In this document: one piece after another, positions 7,532 through 16,491 of the stretch
Position numbering within the stretch: position 1 is the first letter of the stretch
How the letters are laid out: each line of letters opens with the position of its first letter
NCBI GenBank assembly: GCA_020848435.1
Contig: JADLAC010000016.1
Span: 62,001 to 126,000, forward strand
Direction: 5' to 3'
Source of the DNA: Burkholderiales bacterium
GTDB lineage: Bacteria; Pseudomonadota; Gammaproteobacteria; Burkholderiales; WYBJ01
DNA: 64,000 nt
Translations under genes and position numbers: made by a program
The notes under the pieces: model-generated
Databases searched by the model: none
Told to the model about the DNA's origin: nothing
Seen by the model: only the letters and a program-made list of their open reading frames with translations

Positions 7532-8521
7532 TCAGCCGACTTCGACCCGGCCGCCGCCTTGCGTCGAGCGCACGATCGCATCGAGCACCGCGCTGTTGTT
7601 CAGAAGATCGGCGGCCGCGTTCACCAGCGGCCTGCCTTCGCCGATCGCCTCGGCGAAGGCTTCGAGCTCGGCACGCTCGGTGGAAACGCCGGGGAACTCC
7701 ACCGTCTCCAGCGGCATGTCGATATACGAGCGGCGCAGCGTCCAGGTCGTGAGATGCGGCACGGAGCCCATCTCCGCCCAGCCCTTGGCGCCGAGGACTT
7801 GTAGCCGCCAGCCCTCGGCGGTTGCGATGACGGTGCCGAGGTAGCCTGTGGCGCCGCCCTTGAACGTGAACAACATCGAGGTCGTATCGTCGAGCCCGTG
7901 CTCGAGCACCTGGCGCTTGCTCATGGCATAGACCGAATCGATGTGGCCGGCGAGGTAGATCATCGCGTCCACCACGTGGCAGCCACGGCCGGTCATCCCG
8001 CCGGCGGGACATTCATCGCGCGAGGGCCGCCAATGTTCCTTGGCATAACGGTAGACGCTCGGACCGTTGAAATTGCCCTCGACGTGCAGCACCTTGCCGA
8101 GCCGGCCGTCGTCGATCATGGCTCTGAGCTCCTGCAGCGCCGGTTGAAAGCGCCAGTTGTAGCCCACCATCAACGTGACCTTGCGCTCGGCGCAGACCTG
8201 CAAGGCTTGCGCGGCGCTCGCGCGCGTCAGCGCGAAAGGCTTTTCGCAGTAGACATGCTTGCCCGCGCGCGCCGCCTGCATGACTTGCTCGGCGTGCATG
8301 CTGTGCGGGGTCGCGAGCACGACGGCATCGATGGTCGGATCGGACAGGATGGCAGCATAGTCGCTGCTCAACGGGAAGCCCTTTTCAATGCCGTAAGCAC
8401 GTGCCTTGTCGGCGGAGCGGGCACACCCGGCGACGAACCGGATCTTCGGGCTCTTGCCTTGGGTGTGAGCGACGAGATTCCTGCCCCACAGGCCCAGACC
8501 GACGATGGCGGCATTGATCAT
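7532..8521 (-). CDS. Gfo/Idh/MocA-family NAD(P)-dependent oxidoreductase
   Basis: 329 residues; start ATG at 8521 with AGGAG eight bases upstream. N-terminal Rossmann fold with VGLGLWG (residues 7-13), then the family signature CEKPFAL with Glu93-Lys94-Pro95, which binds nicotinamide, and a C-terminal beta-sheet domain (VEGNFNGP, MTGRGCHVVDAMIYLAG). The family oxidises or reduces sugars, inositols and related polyols, but also biliverdin and other substrates. The GxxxHxxD-like stretch (GRGCHVVD) is where the catalytic His lies. It follows the gamma-glutamyltransferase gene on the same strand by 80 bp and is probably co-transcribed. Substrate unknown. Confidence 0.88.
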   Translation of the reverse strand: MINAAIVGLGLWGRNLVAHTQGKSPKIRFVAGCARSADKARAYGIEKGFPLSSDYAAILSDPTIDAVVLATPHSMHAEQVMQAARAGKHVYCEKPFALTRASAAQALQVCAERKVTLMVGYNWRFQPALQELRAMIDDGRLGKVLHVEGNFNGPSVYRYAKEHWRPSRDECPAGGMTGRGCHVVDAMIYLAGHIDSVYAMSKRQVLEHGLDDTTSMLFTFKGGATGYLGTVIATAEGWRLQVLGAKGWAEMGSVPHLTTWTLRRSYIDMPLETVEFPGVSTERAELEAFAEAIGEGRPLVNAAADLLNNSAVLDAIVRSTQGGGRVEVG

Positions 8522-8601
8522 TGCGTGACTCCTAGCGCTGGTGGATCGTGGCGAGCCGTACGGCATATCATCGCCGGCGAAGCGGCGCGAGCATCCGGCC
8601 C

Positions 8602-10173
8602 TCAGATCATTTCTTCGGACACGGCGCCCGACCACGGCGACATGACGTCGGCGATGCCGCTGTTCTCGCCGCTTGCCCAATCGCGCATGACGCCGCTCGG
8701 GCAGGCGAACTGGGTCGGATAGACGAGAAGCTCGGTATCGGCCAGCGCGAACTCGCGCGCCAGTGCGGCGCGCGCGTCGGCGGCGAGATTCGGATCGACA
8801 CCGACCGATTCGCCGCCGCTTGCATCGATGCGCGCGCTGTGCCACGCCGTCTCCAGCGACATGCCGTAGTCGACCAGCATCGAGACCAGTTGCAGGATGG
8901 CCGGAAAGATCTTGCGCCCGCCGGAACCTCCCAGCGCGAACTGCGCCTTGGCGTTGCGATGAGCGATGACGGGACACATATTGGTCAGCGGCCGCTTGCC
9001 CGGCCCGAGCGCGTTCGGTACGCCCGGGCGCGGATCGAACCAGAAGATGCCGTTGTTCATCAGTATCCCGGTCGAGGGCAGGACGAGGCGCGCGCCGAAC
9101 ACCGACAACAAGGTCTGCGTCACGGCGACCATGGTGCCGTCGCGATCGACCACGTTGAAGTGCGTGGTGCTGGTCGGCGCGCGCGGATCGAGCACATCGC
9201 CCAGCGTGCGCAAGCGCTCGTCGAAGGCCGCCCGCAGCTCGCGGGCATAGGTGACAAAGGCGGCGGCATCGGGTGCCTGGCCCTCGAAGCGGTGCGCCGC
9301 AAGCCCCTGCAGGCTCCTTGCCATGCTCGGGCCGGCGCTGAGCGCGGGCGCCAGCGAAAGCCTGGCGTCGCGGTAATCGAGCGCGATCGGCTCGACCAGG
9401 CGCGCTCGATAGTGCGCGAGATCCTCCGCATCGATGATTCCGCCGAGCTCGTGCACGTCGGCAACGATCGCGCGCGCGAGCGCGCCCTCGTAGAAATCGC
9501 GCCGGCCGGCCTTGGCGAGCTGCTTCAGCGTCTCCGCGAGGCCCGTGAGCACGAGCTGTTGGGACGCGCTGCCCACGGGTGTCACCGGCGGGAAGCCGTC
9601 GGGTAGCCAGACCGAACGGGTCGAGGGATAGCGCGCGAGCTCCTTCGCCATCGTGGCAACCTTGAGCGTCAGGTACCAATCGACGTTCATGCCGCGCTCG
9701 GCGAGCCGGATGGCGGGCGACAAGACCTCGCGCCAGCTCTTGCTGCCGAAGCGCTCCAGCGCGAGGCCCATACCGTCGACATGACCCGGCACGGCGATGG
9801 CCATGGGCCCATGGACGTTGCGATCGTCCAGCACGGCCGGCCAGGTGAACAGCTCCTGCTTCATGCCGCCAGTCAGCGGAAAATCGGCAGGATCGAGCTT
9901 GCGCGGGGAGATAGGTCCGAAATCGACCACGTGCACGCGCTCGGCGCCCGCCGGCGCGATCAGCATGAAGCCGATGCCGCCCAGGCCACTATTCCATGGC
10001 TCGCAGGCGGCGAGGGCAAAGCCTGTCGCCACGGCAGCATCGACGGCGTTGCCCCCCGAGGCGAGCACCTGCGCGCCGACTTCGGCGGCAAGGCGATTCT
10101 GGCTGGAGACGACGCCGCGTTGCGATCGGACGATCGGCTTGGTGACCTTCCAGTTCTGCGTGCGATAGGTCAT
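8602..10173 (-). CDS. Gamma-glutamyltransferase-family protein, no signal peptide
   Basis: 523 residues, start ATG at 10173 with GGAGG upstream. The Ntn-hydrolase hallmarks are present: GGNAVDAAVAT near residue 40, LGGIGFMLI near 63, the self-cleavage site with nucleophile Thr336 in STTHFNVVD, and the oxyanion loop GGSGGR near 415. Unlike E. coli Ggt (periplasmic, 580 residues) no signal peptide is seen, so this is likely a cytoplasmic member, perhaps acting on glutathione conjugates, acylated amino acids or a related amide rather than scavenging external glutathione. It is first in a two-gene unit with the Gfo/Idh oxidoreductase. Confidence 0.9.
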   Translation of the reverse strand: MTYRTQNWKVTKPIVRSQRGVVSSQNRLAAEVGAQVLASGGNAVDAAVATGFALAACEPWNSGLGGIGFMLIAPAGAERVHVVDFGPISPRKLDPADFPLTGGMKQELFTWPAVLDDRNVHGPMAIAVPGHVDGMGLALERFGSKSWREVLSPAIRLAERGMNVDWYLTLKVATMAKELARYPSTRSVWLPDGFPPVTPVGSASQQLVLTGLAETLKQLAKAGRRDFYEGALARAIVADVHELGGIIDAEDLAHYRARLVEPIALDYRDARLSLAPALSAGPSMARSLQGLAAHRFEGQAPDAAAFVTYARELRAAFDERLRTLGDVLDPRAPTSTTHFNVVDRDGTMVAVTQTLLSVFGARLVLPSTGILMNNGIFWFDPRPGVPNALGPGKRPLTNMCPVIAHRNAKAQFALGGSGGRKIFPAILQLVSMLVDYGMSLETAWHSARIDASGGESVGVDPNLAADARAALAREFALADTELLVYPTQFACPSGVMRDWASGENSGIADVMSPWSGAVSEEMI

Positions 10174-10388
10174 CGAGCGCCCTCCCCGTTGGCCGCGCCG
10201 ATTATACCGAACGCACTCGGCGCATCCGGGCCGGGATGCGCCGGTGCATGCACCCTCGCTTGCGTCGCGGCGCCCCGTGCGGGTGCATGCAGAGTATGGA
10301 GGTCGAATCGCGCGGCGCAAGCGCCAAGCGCTCGCCGCCCCCGCGGCGAGCACGGAGAACCGCGCGAGCGTTCGATCCGAGCGGGGGG

Positions 10389-10868
10389 TCAGCCGACGCT
10401 GGTCAGCGAGGCAATGGCGGCGGCCGGCAGGCGGCGTTTGCGTACGATGATGTTGACGCCGCCGGGGCGCTGTGGCGGTTTGATCTCCGGCGCGGGTTGC
10501 GCGACCGCCCTCGCCGCCCCGAAGGAATCGCCCAAAGGACATTGGAATGCAGCGTTGCCCGCGAGCTCGCGCATCGCCGCCTGCGCCGCGGCAAGCCGCT
10601 CCGGCAGGGACATCCAAGGATGGACGACGGTCGATTGGCGGAAGCTCCCGTCGCGGCGAGGCGGTGCGTCGCGCCGGCCCGGGCGGGGAGCGCGCGACTG
10701 TGCGCCCTTGTGATCGCGAAATCGATTGTTATAGGCAGTGCGGATCATGATGGCTTCCCCGTTCTCACAAAGCTGCGTGACGTCCCTGAGCTGTTCTAGC
10801 TGACCGAATGCGTCATCGAATGCCGGCCGCAAGTCCATTACGATCCCTGCCGCCGGACCAAGTTCCAT
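10389..10868 (-). CDS. Hypothetical protein, doubtful
   Basis: An open frame of about 159 codons from an ATG at 10868; the frame also extends to an ATG at 10997 but that would overlap the promoter of the divergent gene. The N-terminal part (MDLRPAFDDAFGQLEQLRD, NGEAIMIRTAYNNRF) looks protein-like with mixed codon use. The middle is Arg/Pro-rich, as in non-coding frames of GC-rich DNA. No Shine-Dalgarno site is seen and no family is recognised. It could be a real small protein divergently paired with the dehydrogenase, or spurious. Confidence 0.28.
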   Translation of the reverse strand: MELGPAAGIVMDLRPAFDDAFGQLEQLRDVTQLCENGEAIMIRTAYNNRFRDHKGAQSRAPRPGRRDAPPRRDGSFRQSTVVHPWMSLPERLAAAQAAMRELAGNAAFQCPLGDSFGAARAVAQPAPEIKPPQRPGGVNIIVRKRRLPAAAIASLTSVG

Positions 10869-10946
10869 CGCCGGTTGCTTTTCGTTAGCAGAAAGCGTAC
10901 CTGTGCCATAAGCGAGACCGAAGCGCAAACAAATAGGTCGCAAGGA

Positions 10947-10975
10947 AACGATCGTAGCGACCCGATCGTTATAAT
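10947..10975 (+). promoter_or_regulatory. Promoter with a perfect 8-bp inverted repeat operator
   Basis: AACGATCG (10947-10954), an 8-base spacer, and CGATCGTT (10963-10970) form a perfect inverted repeat. Its right arm touches a consensus TATAAT -10 box (10970-10975). The start codon of the 2-hydroxyacid dehydrogenase follows at 11003, giving a leader of roughly 20 bases. No TTGACA-like -35 lies 17 bases upstream; that position is occupied by the left arm. This suits either repression by a dimer covering the promoter or activation at a promoter lacking a -35. No regulator gene is adjacent. Confidence 0.6.
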
Positions 10976-11002
10976 TGTTCAACTGTAAGCAAAGCATTTC
11001 TC

Positions 11003-11980
11003 ATGAGAATCGCAATTCCAGACGACTATCAAGACCTCGTGCACACGCTCGGCTGCTATGCGCTGCTCGATGCTCACGAGGTTATCCGCTATCGCGAGCC
11101 GGCCGCAGATCTTGCCGATTTCGCTCGCAGATTACAGGCGGCGGAGGTGATCGTGCCGATCCGGGAACGCAGCCGCTTCCCGCGGGAGTTGCTCGAGCGT
11201 TTGCCCAACCTGAAGGCGATCAGCCAGACCGGCCGCAGCACGCGCCACATCGACCTCGACGCGTGTACCGAGCGCGGCATCGTAGTCATGGCAGGAACAC
11301 ACGCATCACCGATCGCTCCGGCGGAAATGACGTGGGCGCTGATACTTGCTTCGCGCCGCCACGTGCCGACCGAGCTCGAGCGCATGAAACGCGGCGAGTG
11401 GCCATGCACACTGTCGCATCGGCTTGCCGGCAGCACGCTGGGCATTTTCGGCTTGGGGCTCATCGGCACGCTGGTCGCCCGCGTCGGTGCGGCCTTCGGC
11501 ATGAGCGTTCTCGTGCTGGGACAGGAGAATTCGGCGCAACGGGCGCGCGAGGCCGGATACGAGGTGGCAGCGGACAAGGCCGAGCTGTTCTCGCGCGCCG
11601 ACGTTCTCTGCGTGTTGCTGCGCATGACCGATGCCACCCGCGGCATGGTGACGCGCCGGGATCTCGCGCGCATGAAGCCCACCGCGCTGCTGGTCAATAC
11701 GGCCCGCGCCGACCTCATCGAGGAAGGCGCCCTGGTGGACGCGCTGCGTGCCGGGCGGCCGGGGTTTGCCGCCGTCGATGTCTACGAGCGCGAACCCGTC
11801 ATCGCCGCCAACCACCCGTTGCTCGCCCTGCCCAACGTGCTGTGCACGCACCACGTCGCGTGGGCCGAGCACGACACGTTCGAGCTTTATTTCGGCGAGG
11901 CATTCGAGAATTTCCTGGCATTCGCCGCCGGGGCAGCGCGCAGCATCGTCAACCCCGCCGCGCTCTTGCGGCGCGCGTAA
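11003..11980 (+). CDS. D-2-hydroxyacid dehydrogenase family protein
   Basis: 325 residues. The nucleotide-binding fold carries GLGLIG (150-155). The catalytic trio of the family is intact: Arg235 (NTARAD), Glu264 (YEREP) and His284 (CTHHVAW). The family (phosphoglycerate, glycerate, lactate and related dehydrogenases) interconverts 2-keto and D-2-hydroxy acids with NAD(P)H. The ATG at 11003 has only a weak AAG-type site. Expression is probably controlled by the inverted-repeat promoter just upstream. A flavodoxin-like gene follows at 82 bp. This is not a full-length SerA: there is no ACT or ASB domain. Substrate unknown. Confidence 0.9.
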   Translation: MRIAIPDDYQDLVHTLGCYALLDAHEVIRYREPAADLADFARRLQAAEVIVPIRERSRFPRELLERLPNLKAISQTGRSTRHIDLDACTERGIVVMAGTHASPIAPAEMTWALILASRRHVPTELERMKRGEWPCTLSHRLAGSTLGIFGLGLIGTLVARVGAAFGMSVLVLGQENSAQRAREAGYEVAADKAELFSRADVLCVLLRMTDATRGMVTRRDLARMKPTALLVNTARADLIEEGALVDALRAGRPGFAAVDVYEREPVIAANHPLLALPNVLCTHHVAWAEHDTFELYFGEAFENFLAFAAGAARSIVNPAALLRRA

Positions 11981-12062
11981 CCAGCGCGTTGATTCGACGC
12001 CCGCCCAGGCTGACACGGCGCGGGCATCCGCCGAGGCGACGATTGCGACGCGCACCAGGCGC

Positions 12063-12554
12063 ATGAAGACCCTGCTGATCGTCTTCCACTCGCTGACCGG
12101 GGGCACCGAGCAGATGGCGCAAGCGGCCTGCGAGGGCGCGCGATCCGAGCCCGCGGTGAGCGTGCGCTTGCTGCGCGCGGCCGCTGCGAACAGCAACGAT
12201 GTGGTGGCGGCCGACGGCTACATCTTCGCCACGCCCGAGAACCTCGCCGCGATGTCCGGCCAGATGAAGGACTTCTTCGATCGGACCTATTACGGCGCGC
12301 TGGAGCGCATCGCCGCCCGCCCGTACGCGATCCTGGTGTGCGCGGGCAGCGACGGCCACAACGCCGTGCGGCAAATCGAGCGCATCTGTACCGGCTGGCG
12401 CTTGAAGCGAGTGGCCGAAGCGCTCATCGTGTGCACGCATGCGCAGACGCCCGAAGCTATCCTGGCGCCGAAGCTCATTCAGCCCGAGGCACTCGACACC
12501 TGCCGGGAGATCGGCGCCGCCATCGCGGCCGGGCTCGTCCTCGGTATCTACTGA
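12063..12554 (+). CDS. Flavodoxin/NADPH-dependent FMN reductase-like protein
   Basis: 163 residues from the ATG at 12063. The N-terminal MKTLLIVFHSLTGGTEQMA is a flavodoxin-like phosphate-binding loop (SLTGGT), and YIFATPENLAAMSGQMKDFFDR is the second flavin-contact strand and loop typical of WrbA/flavodoxin-type folds. It is expected to bind FMN non-covalently in the cytoplasm and act in one- or two-electron transfer. It follows the 2-hydroxyacid dehydrogenase by 82 bp and may share its transcript. A specific partner cannot be named. Confidence 0.8.
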   Translation: MKTLLIVFHSLTGGTEQMAQAACEGARSEPAVSVRLLRAAAANSNDVVAADGYIFATPENLAAMSGQMKDFFDRTYYGALERIAARPYAILVCAGSDGHNAVRQIERICTGWRLKRVAEALIVCTHAQTPEAILAPKLIQPEALDTCREIGAAIAAGLVLGIY

Positions 12555-12619
12555 CCGATGACGGTAGCGCCGCCGGAGCGACGCACTTACTTGCCACCTG
12601 ACCCGGGCGATCGGTGCCG

Positions 12620-14116
12620 TCAACGCAGGATGAACGGATTGGGCACTTCCGTCGCGAGCGAGATCCAGACGCTCTTGGTTTGCAGGTATTCGCGGATCAT
12701 CTCCTGCCCGCTTTCCCTTCCCAGGCCGCTGCGCTTGTAGCCGCCGAAGGGCGACAGGTAGCTCACCGCGCGGTAAGTGTTGACCCACACCGTGCCGGCC
12801 TGGAGGCGTTCCGAGAGCTTGAAGGCGCGGCGCATGCTTTGCGTCCAGACGCCGGCGGCAAGGCCGAATACGACGTCGTTGCCGATCGCGATCGCTTCCT
12901 CTTCGTCGGCGAAGGGAATCACCGCTAGCACCGGCCCGAATACTTCCTCCTGCGCGATGCGCATGCGGTTGTCGACGCCGGTGAAAATGGTCGGCTCCAC
13001 GAACCAGCCGCTCCCGCACTCCGGACGCGTGGCCTTGGCGCCGCCGAGCGCCGTCTTGGCGCCCTCGCCCTTGGCGATTTCGATGTAATCCAGGATCTTC
13101 TTGTATTGCGGCGGGTTGGTGACCGGGCCGACCTGGGTGTCGGCGTTCATCGGATTGCCCATCTTGGCGCTGCGCGCGAACGCCACCAGCTTGTCGACGA
13201 ACGCGTCGTGAATGCTCTTCTGCACCAGCAGGCGCGAGCCGGCGATGCAGGTCTGCCCGGTCGCGGCGAAAATGCCCGAGATGACCCCCTTCACGGCGTT
13301 GTCGATCTCCGCATCGTCGAACACGATGTTGGGCGACTTGCCGCCCAGCTCCATCGTGACCCGCTTCATGCCTTTGGCCGCGCTCTGATAGATGAGCGAG
13401 CCGGTGCGATCCGAGCCGGTGAACGCGACCTTGTTCGTCAGCGGGTGCTCGACCAGCGGCATGCCGACATCGGCGCCCAAGCCGGTGACCACGTTGACGA
13501 CCCCCGGCGGGAAACCCGCCTGTTCGATCAGCCGCATGAATTCGAGCGTCGAGGCGGAGGTGAACTCCGAGGGCTTGAGCACCACGGTGCACCCGGCCGC
13601 GAGCGCCGGGGCGAGCTTCCAGGCGGTCAACAGCAGCGGCGAATTCCAGGGAATGATCGCCACCACCACGCCGACCGGCTCGTGGCGCGTGTAGTTGAAG
13701 GTATCCGGCTTGTCGATCGGAATGACGCTGCCTTCGATCTTGTCCGCGAGGCCGCCGAAGTAGTAGTACCACTGCGCCATGTAGTTGGTCTGCGCGCTCA
13801 TTTCGGCATACAGCTTGCCGTTGTCGCGCACCTCGATCTCCGCCAACCGCTTGGCTTCGGGCGCGATAAGATCGCCCAGCTTACGCAACAGCGCGCCGCG
13901 CTGGCTCGCGGTCATCTTCGACCACGGCCCTTGGGTCAAGGCCTGGTGGGCAGCGCGCACGGCGCGATCCGCATCCTGCGCATTGCCCTTGGCGATCAGC
14001 GCCCACGGCTTGCCGAGGAACGGGTTGTCCGATTCGAAGTACTCGCCCGAGGCCGACTCGACCCATTCGCCGCCGATCCACATCTTGTACTTGGTGAGCT
14101 GAGAACTGCCGTCCAT
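12620..14116 (-). CDS. Aldehyde dehydrogenase (NAD(P)+)
   Basis: 498 residues from the ATG at 14116, chosen because GGAGG lies 7 bases upstream; an ATG seven codons earlier overlaps that site. All family landmarks are present: Asn158 in PWNSP, the FTGSDRTG cofactor loop near 232, Glu256 in MELGGKSPN and nucleophile Cys290 in GQTCIAGSR. The C-terminal GGYKRSGLGRESG motif is typical of betaine/gamma-aminobutyraldehyde-like members. It oxidises an aldehyde to an acid in the cytoplasm. It lies 72 bp downstream... in the direction of transcription it follows the next gene's region only by orientation: the Bug gene (15160-14189) is immediately upstream, so both are likely one operon. Confidence 0.93.
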   Translation of the reverse strand: MDGSSQLTKYKMWIGGEWVESASGEYFESDNPFLGKPWALIAKGNAQDADRAVRAAHQALTQGPWSKMTASQRGALLRKLGDLIAPEAKRLAEIEVRDNGKLYAEMSAQTNYMAQWYYYFGGLADKIEGSVIPIDKPDTFNYTRHEPVGVVVAIIPWNSPLLLTAWKLAPALAAGCTVVLKPSEFTSASTLEFMRLIEQAGFPPGVVNVVTGLGADVGMPLVEHPLTNKVAFTGSDRTGSLIYQSAAKGMKRVTMELGGKSPNIVFDDAEIDNAVKGVISGIFAATGQTCIAGSRLLVQKSIHDAFVDKLVAFARSAKMGNPMNADTQVGPVTNPPQYKKILDYIEIAKGEGAKTALGGAKATRPECGSGWFVEPTIFTGVDNRMRIAQEEVFGPVLAVIPFADEEEAIAIGNDVVFGLAAGVWTQSMRRAFKLSERLQAGTVWVNTYRAVSYLSPFGGYKRSGLGRESGQEMIREYLQTKSVWISLATEVPNPFILR

Positions 14117-14188
14117 GTCATCCTCCATTTCGCTCAATGCCCGCGCTCGCGCCGGCGCGAGCGCCTCGGCACACCCGCATCGCCATGC

Positions 14189-15160
14189 TCAATCGATTCG
14201 AATCTGGTTGTCGCGCACGACCTTCGCCCATTTCTGCATCTCGGTCTTGATGAGCACCGAGAACTCGGCGGGCGTGTTGCCGATCGCCTCCGCACCCTCG
14301 GTGGCGATGCGCTTGCGGATCTCCGGGGAGCGCACGAAGCTCGCGATCTCGCCGGCAAGCTTGGCCACGACCGCCGCTGGCGTGCGCCCCGGCGCCAATA
14401 CCCCGAACCAGGATTCGGCGGTGAGGCCCGGCAACCCGGCTTCTGCTGTCGTGGGCAGATCCGGCATCGCCTCGAGGCGGCGCTCCGCCGCGACGGCGAG
14501 CGCGCGTACGCGCCCGCTGCTATAGAAAGGATGCGCCGCGGGCAAGCCGCTGAACACCACCTGCACCTGATTGCCCGCCAGCGCCGTCAGCGCCGGCGCG
14601 GTGCCTTTGTACGGCACGTGCGTGAGCTTGATCGCGGCGAGCGCGTTGAGCAGCTCGCCGGCAAAGCGCAGCGACGAGCTGGGGCCGCTCGAGCCGAAAT
14701 TGAGCTTGCCCGCGTTGGCCCGCGCGTAGTCGACGAGCTCGCGCACGTTGCGCGCGGGCAGCGACTGCGGTACGAACAGCGCGAGCGGCTGGCGCACCAC
14801 CAGGCTGACCGGCGCGAAATCGGCCAGCGAGTCGTACGGGAGCTGCTTGAAGATGCTCGGATTGACCGCGAAGGTCTGCGTGGCCATGAGCAGCGTATGC
14901 CCGTCGGGCACGGCCCGCGCCACGATGTCGGCACCGATCGTCTGGCCCGCACCGGCGCGGTTGTCGATGACGACCGCCTGGCCCCAGCGCTCGGTGAGGC
15001 GTTGGCCGACCAGGCGCGCATAGATATCCGTCGGCCCGCCCGGTGCCACCGCCACCACCATGCGGATGGGCCGTGCCGGATAGTCCGCTGCCAACGCAAT
15101 CGAGCTGCTGGCGGCGAGTGCGAGCATCAGTAGCGCGCGGTGCCTTGCTGTTGCAATCAA
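14189..15160 (-). CDS. Bug/TctC-family periplasmic binding protein, TTG start
   Basis: 323 residues. No ATG fits; TTG at 15160 follows AGAGGAGAAG and opens a clean signal peptide (ALLMLALAASSSIALA, cleavage before DYPARPIR). Hallmarks: MVVAVAPGGPTD, VIDNRAGAG, DGHTLL and HVPYKGTAPAL. It is the first gene of a likely two-gene unit with the aldehyde dehydrogenase 72 bp downstream, and it is divergent from a CoA-transferase/carboxyltransferase pair. The ligand is unknown; the neighbours suggest a carboxylic acid handled as a CoA ester. Confidence 0.9.
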   Translation of the reverse strand: MIATARHRALLMLALAASSSIALAADYPARPIRMVVAVAPGGPTDIYARLVGQRLTERWGQAVVIDNRAGAGQTIGADIVARAVPDGHTLLMATQTFAVNPSIFKQLPYDSLADFAPVSLVVRQPLALFVPQSLPARNVRELVDYARANAGKLNFGSSGPSSSLRFAGELLNALAAIKLTHVPYKGTAPALTALAGNQVQVVFSGLPAAHPFYSSGRVRALAVAAERRLEAMPDLPTTAEAGLPGLTAESWFGVLAPGRTPAAVVAKLAGEIASFVRSPEIRKRIATEGAEAIGNTPAEFSVLIKTEMQKWAKVVRDNQIRID

Positions 15161-15249
15161 ACCTGCTTCTCCTCTGATAAGATGCGCCTCGAACGTGTCC
15201 TCGAGTCCATCGTTCGCCGCCGGCGAGCGCCGATTCTAATCGAAGCCCG

Positions 15250-16491
15250 ATGTCTTCCCAGTGCGCCGAGAGCTTGAAGCGCGACGGTCCCCTCGCGGGT
15301 TGCCGCGTGCTGGAGCTGGGCTCCACTATCGCCGGTCCGTTTTGCGGCCGGCTCATGGCCGATTTCGGCGCCGCCGTCGCCAAGATCGAAGTCCCCGAGG
15401 GCGACGCCTTGCGGTCGATGGGCAATCGCTATCAGGGCCATTCGCTGTACGCCGCGACGCTATTGCGCAACAAGCAGGTGGCCGCGATCGACTTGCGCCA
15501 TCCTCGTGGCCAGGCGCTCGTCCGCGGCATGGCGCAGCGTTGCGACATCCTGATCGAGAACTTTCGCCCCGGCGCGATGGAAAAGTGGGGACTCGGCTAC
15601 GAGTCGCTGGCGAGCCACAATCCCGGTCTCATCATGGTACGCATCAGCGGCTTCGGCCAGTCCGGCCCCTACAGTCAACGGGCCGGTTACGGCATCGTCG
15701 CCGAAGCCGTAAGCGGGCTGCGTTCCTTGATCGGTGATGCCGACCGCCCGCCGGCACGGGTGGCGATTCCGCTCACCGACTACATCACCGGCTTGTACGC
15801 CGCCTTCGGCGCCGTGATGGCGCTGCATGCCCGCCATGCCACCGGCCGCGGCCAAGTGGTCGATGCCGCCTTGTACGAAGGGGCGTTCAGTTTCCTGGAG
15901 CAGCTCGTGCCGGCCTTCCAGAAGCTCGGCATCGTCACGCAGCGCAGTGGCGCGCGCATGGAGAACAGCGCGCCCAACAATCTCTATCCGAGCCACGACG
16001 ACCAGTACGTGCACATCACCGCGATCGCCGACAGCGTGTTTCGGCGCTTGCTGCGCGTGATGGGACGCGACGATCTGCTCGACGATGAGCGTTTCGCCAG
16101 CGCGACCGCGCGCGCGCAGCACATGGAGGCGCTCGACGAGATCATCAGTGCGTGGTCGCACGCGCTGCCCGCACGCGAAGCCGAGTCCCGTTTGAATGCC
16201 GCCAACGTACCGGCCTCGCGGGTGTTCAGCGTGGCCGACGTTTTCGACGATCCCCACTTCAAGGCGCGCGGCATGCTGGTCGAGCTTGCCGACGACGCCC
16301 TGGGCGCCGTCACCCTCGCCAGCCCCGTGCCGAAGCTCTCGGCTACGCCCGGACGCATACGCCACGCGGGTCATGCGCTCGGTCAGGACACGGCGGCCGT
16401 GCTGCGCGACTGGGCCGGCCTCGATGAAGCCGCCATCGATGCCCTGGTGCGCGAAGGCGTGGTGACGCTCGCAGCGCACAGGCCGGCATGA
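15250..16491 (+). CDS. Class III CoA-transferase (CaiB/BaiF family)
   Basis: 413 residues. The N-terminal LAGCRVLELGSTIAGPFCGRLMADFGA and GDALRS stretches are the CoA-binding part of the family. Asp177 (IPLTDYITG) matches the aspartate that forms the acyl-anhydride/CoA-thioester intermediate in formyl-CoA transferase. The enzyme moves CoA between carboxylic acids in the cytoplasm. Its stop overlaps the start of the carboxyltransferase gene (ATGA at 16488-16491), so the two are translationally coupled. This suggests CoA activation and then carboxylation or decarboxylation of one substrate. The promoter is shared divergently with the Bug gene. Confidence 0.92.
   Translation: MSSQCAESLKRDGPLAGCRVLELGSTIAGPFCGRLMADFGAAVAKIEVPEGDALRSMGNRYQGHSLYAATLLRNKQVAAIDLRHPRGQALVRGMAQRCDILIENFRPGAMEKWGLGYESLASHNPGLIMVRISGFGQSGPYSQRAGYGIVAEAVSGLRSLIGDADRPPARVAIPLTDYITGLYAAFGAVMALHARHATGRGQVVDAALYEGAFSFLEQLVPAFQKLGIVTQRSGARMENSAPNNLYPSHDDQYVHITAIADSVFRRLLRVMGRDDLLDDERFASATARAQHMEALDEIISAWSHALPAREAESRLNAANVPASRVFSVADVFDDPHFKARGMLVELADDALGAVTLASPVPKLSATPGRIRHAGHALGQDTAAVLRDWAGLDEAAIDALVREGVVTLAAHRPA

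Larger units (their letters stand above)
10174..11002. other. Long divergent region with one doubtful ORF and a promoter
   Basis: 829 bases between the gamma-glutamyltransferase gene and the hydroxyacid dehydrogenase gene. The GC content falls toward 10900-11000, where the TATAAT promoter and inverted repeat lie. The only candidate gene is the minus-strand frame ending at 10389. From 10174 to 10388 I see nothing. Confidence 0.5.
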
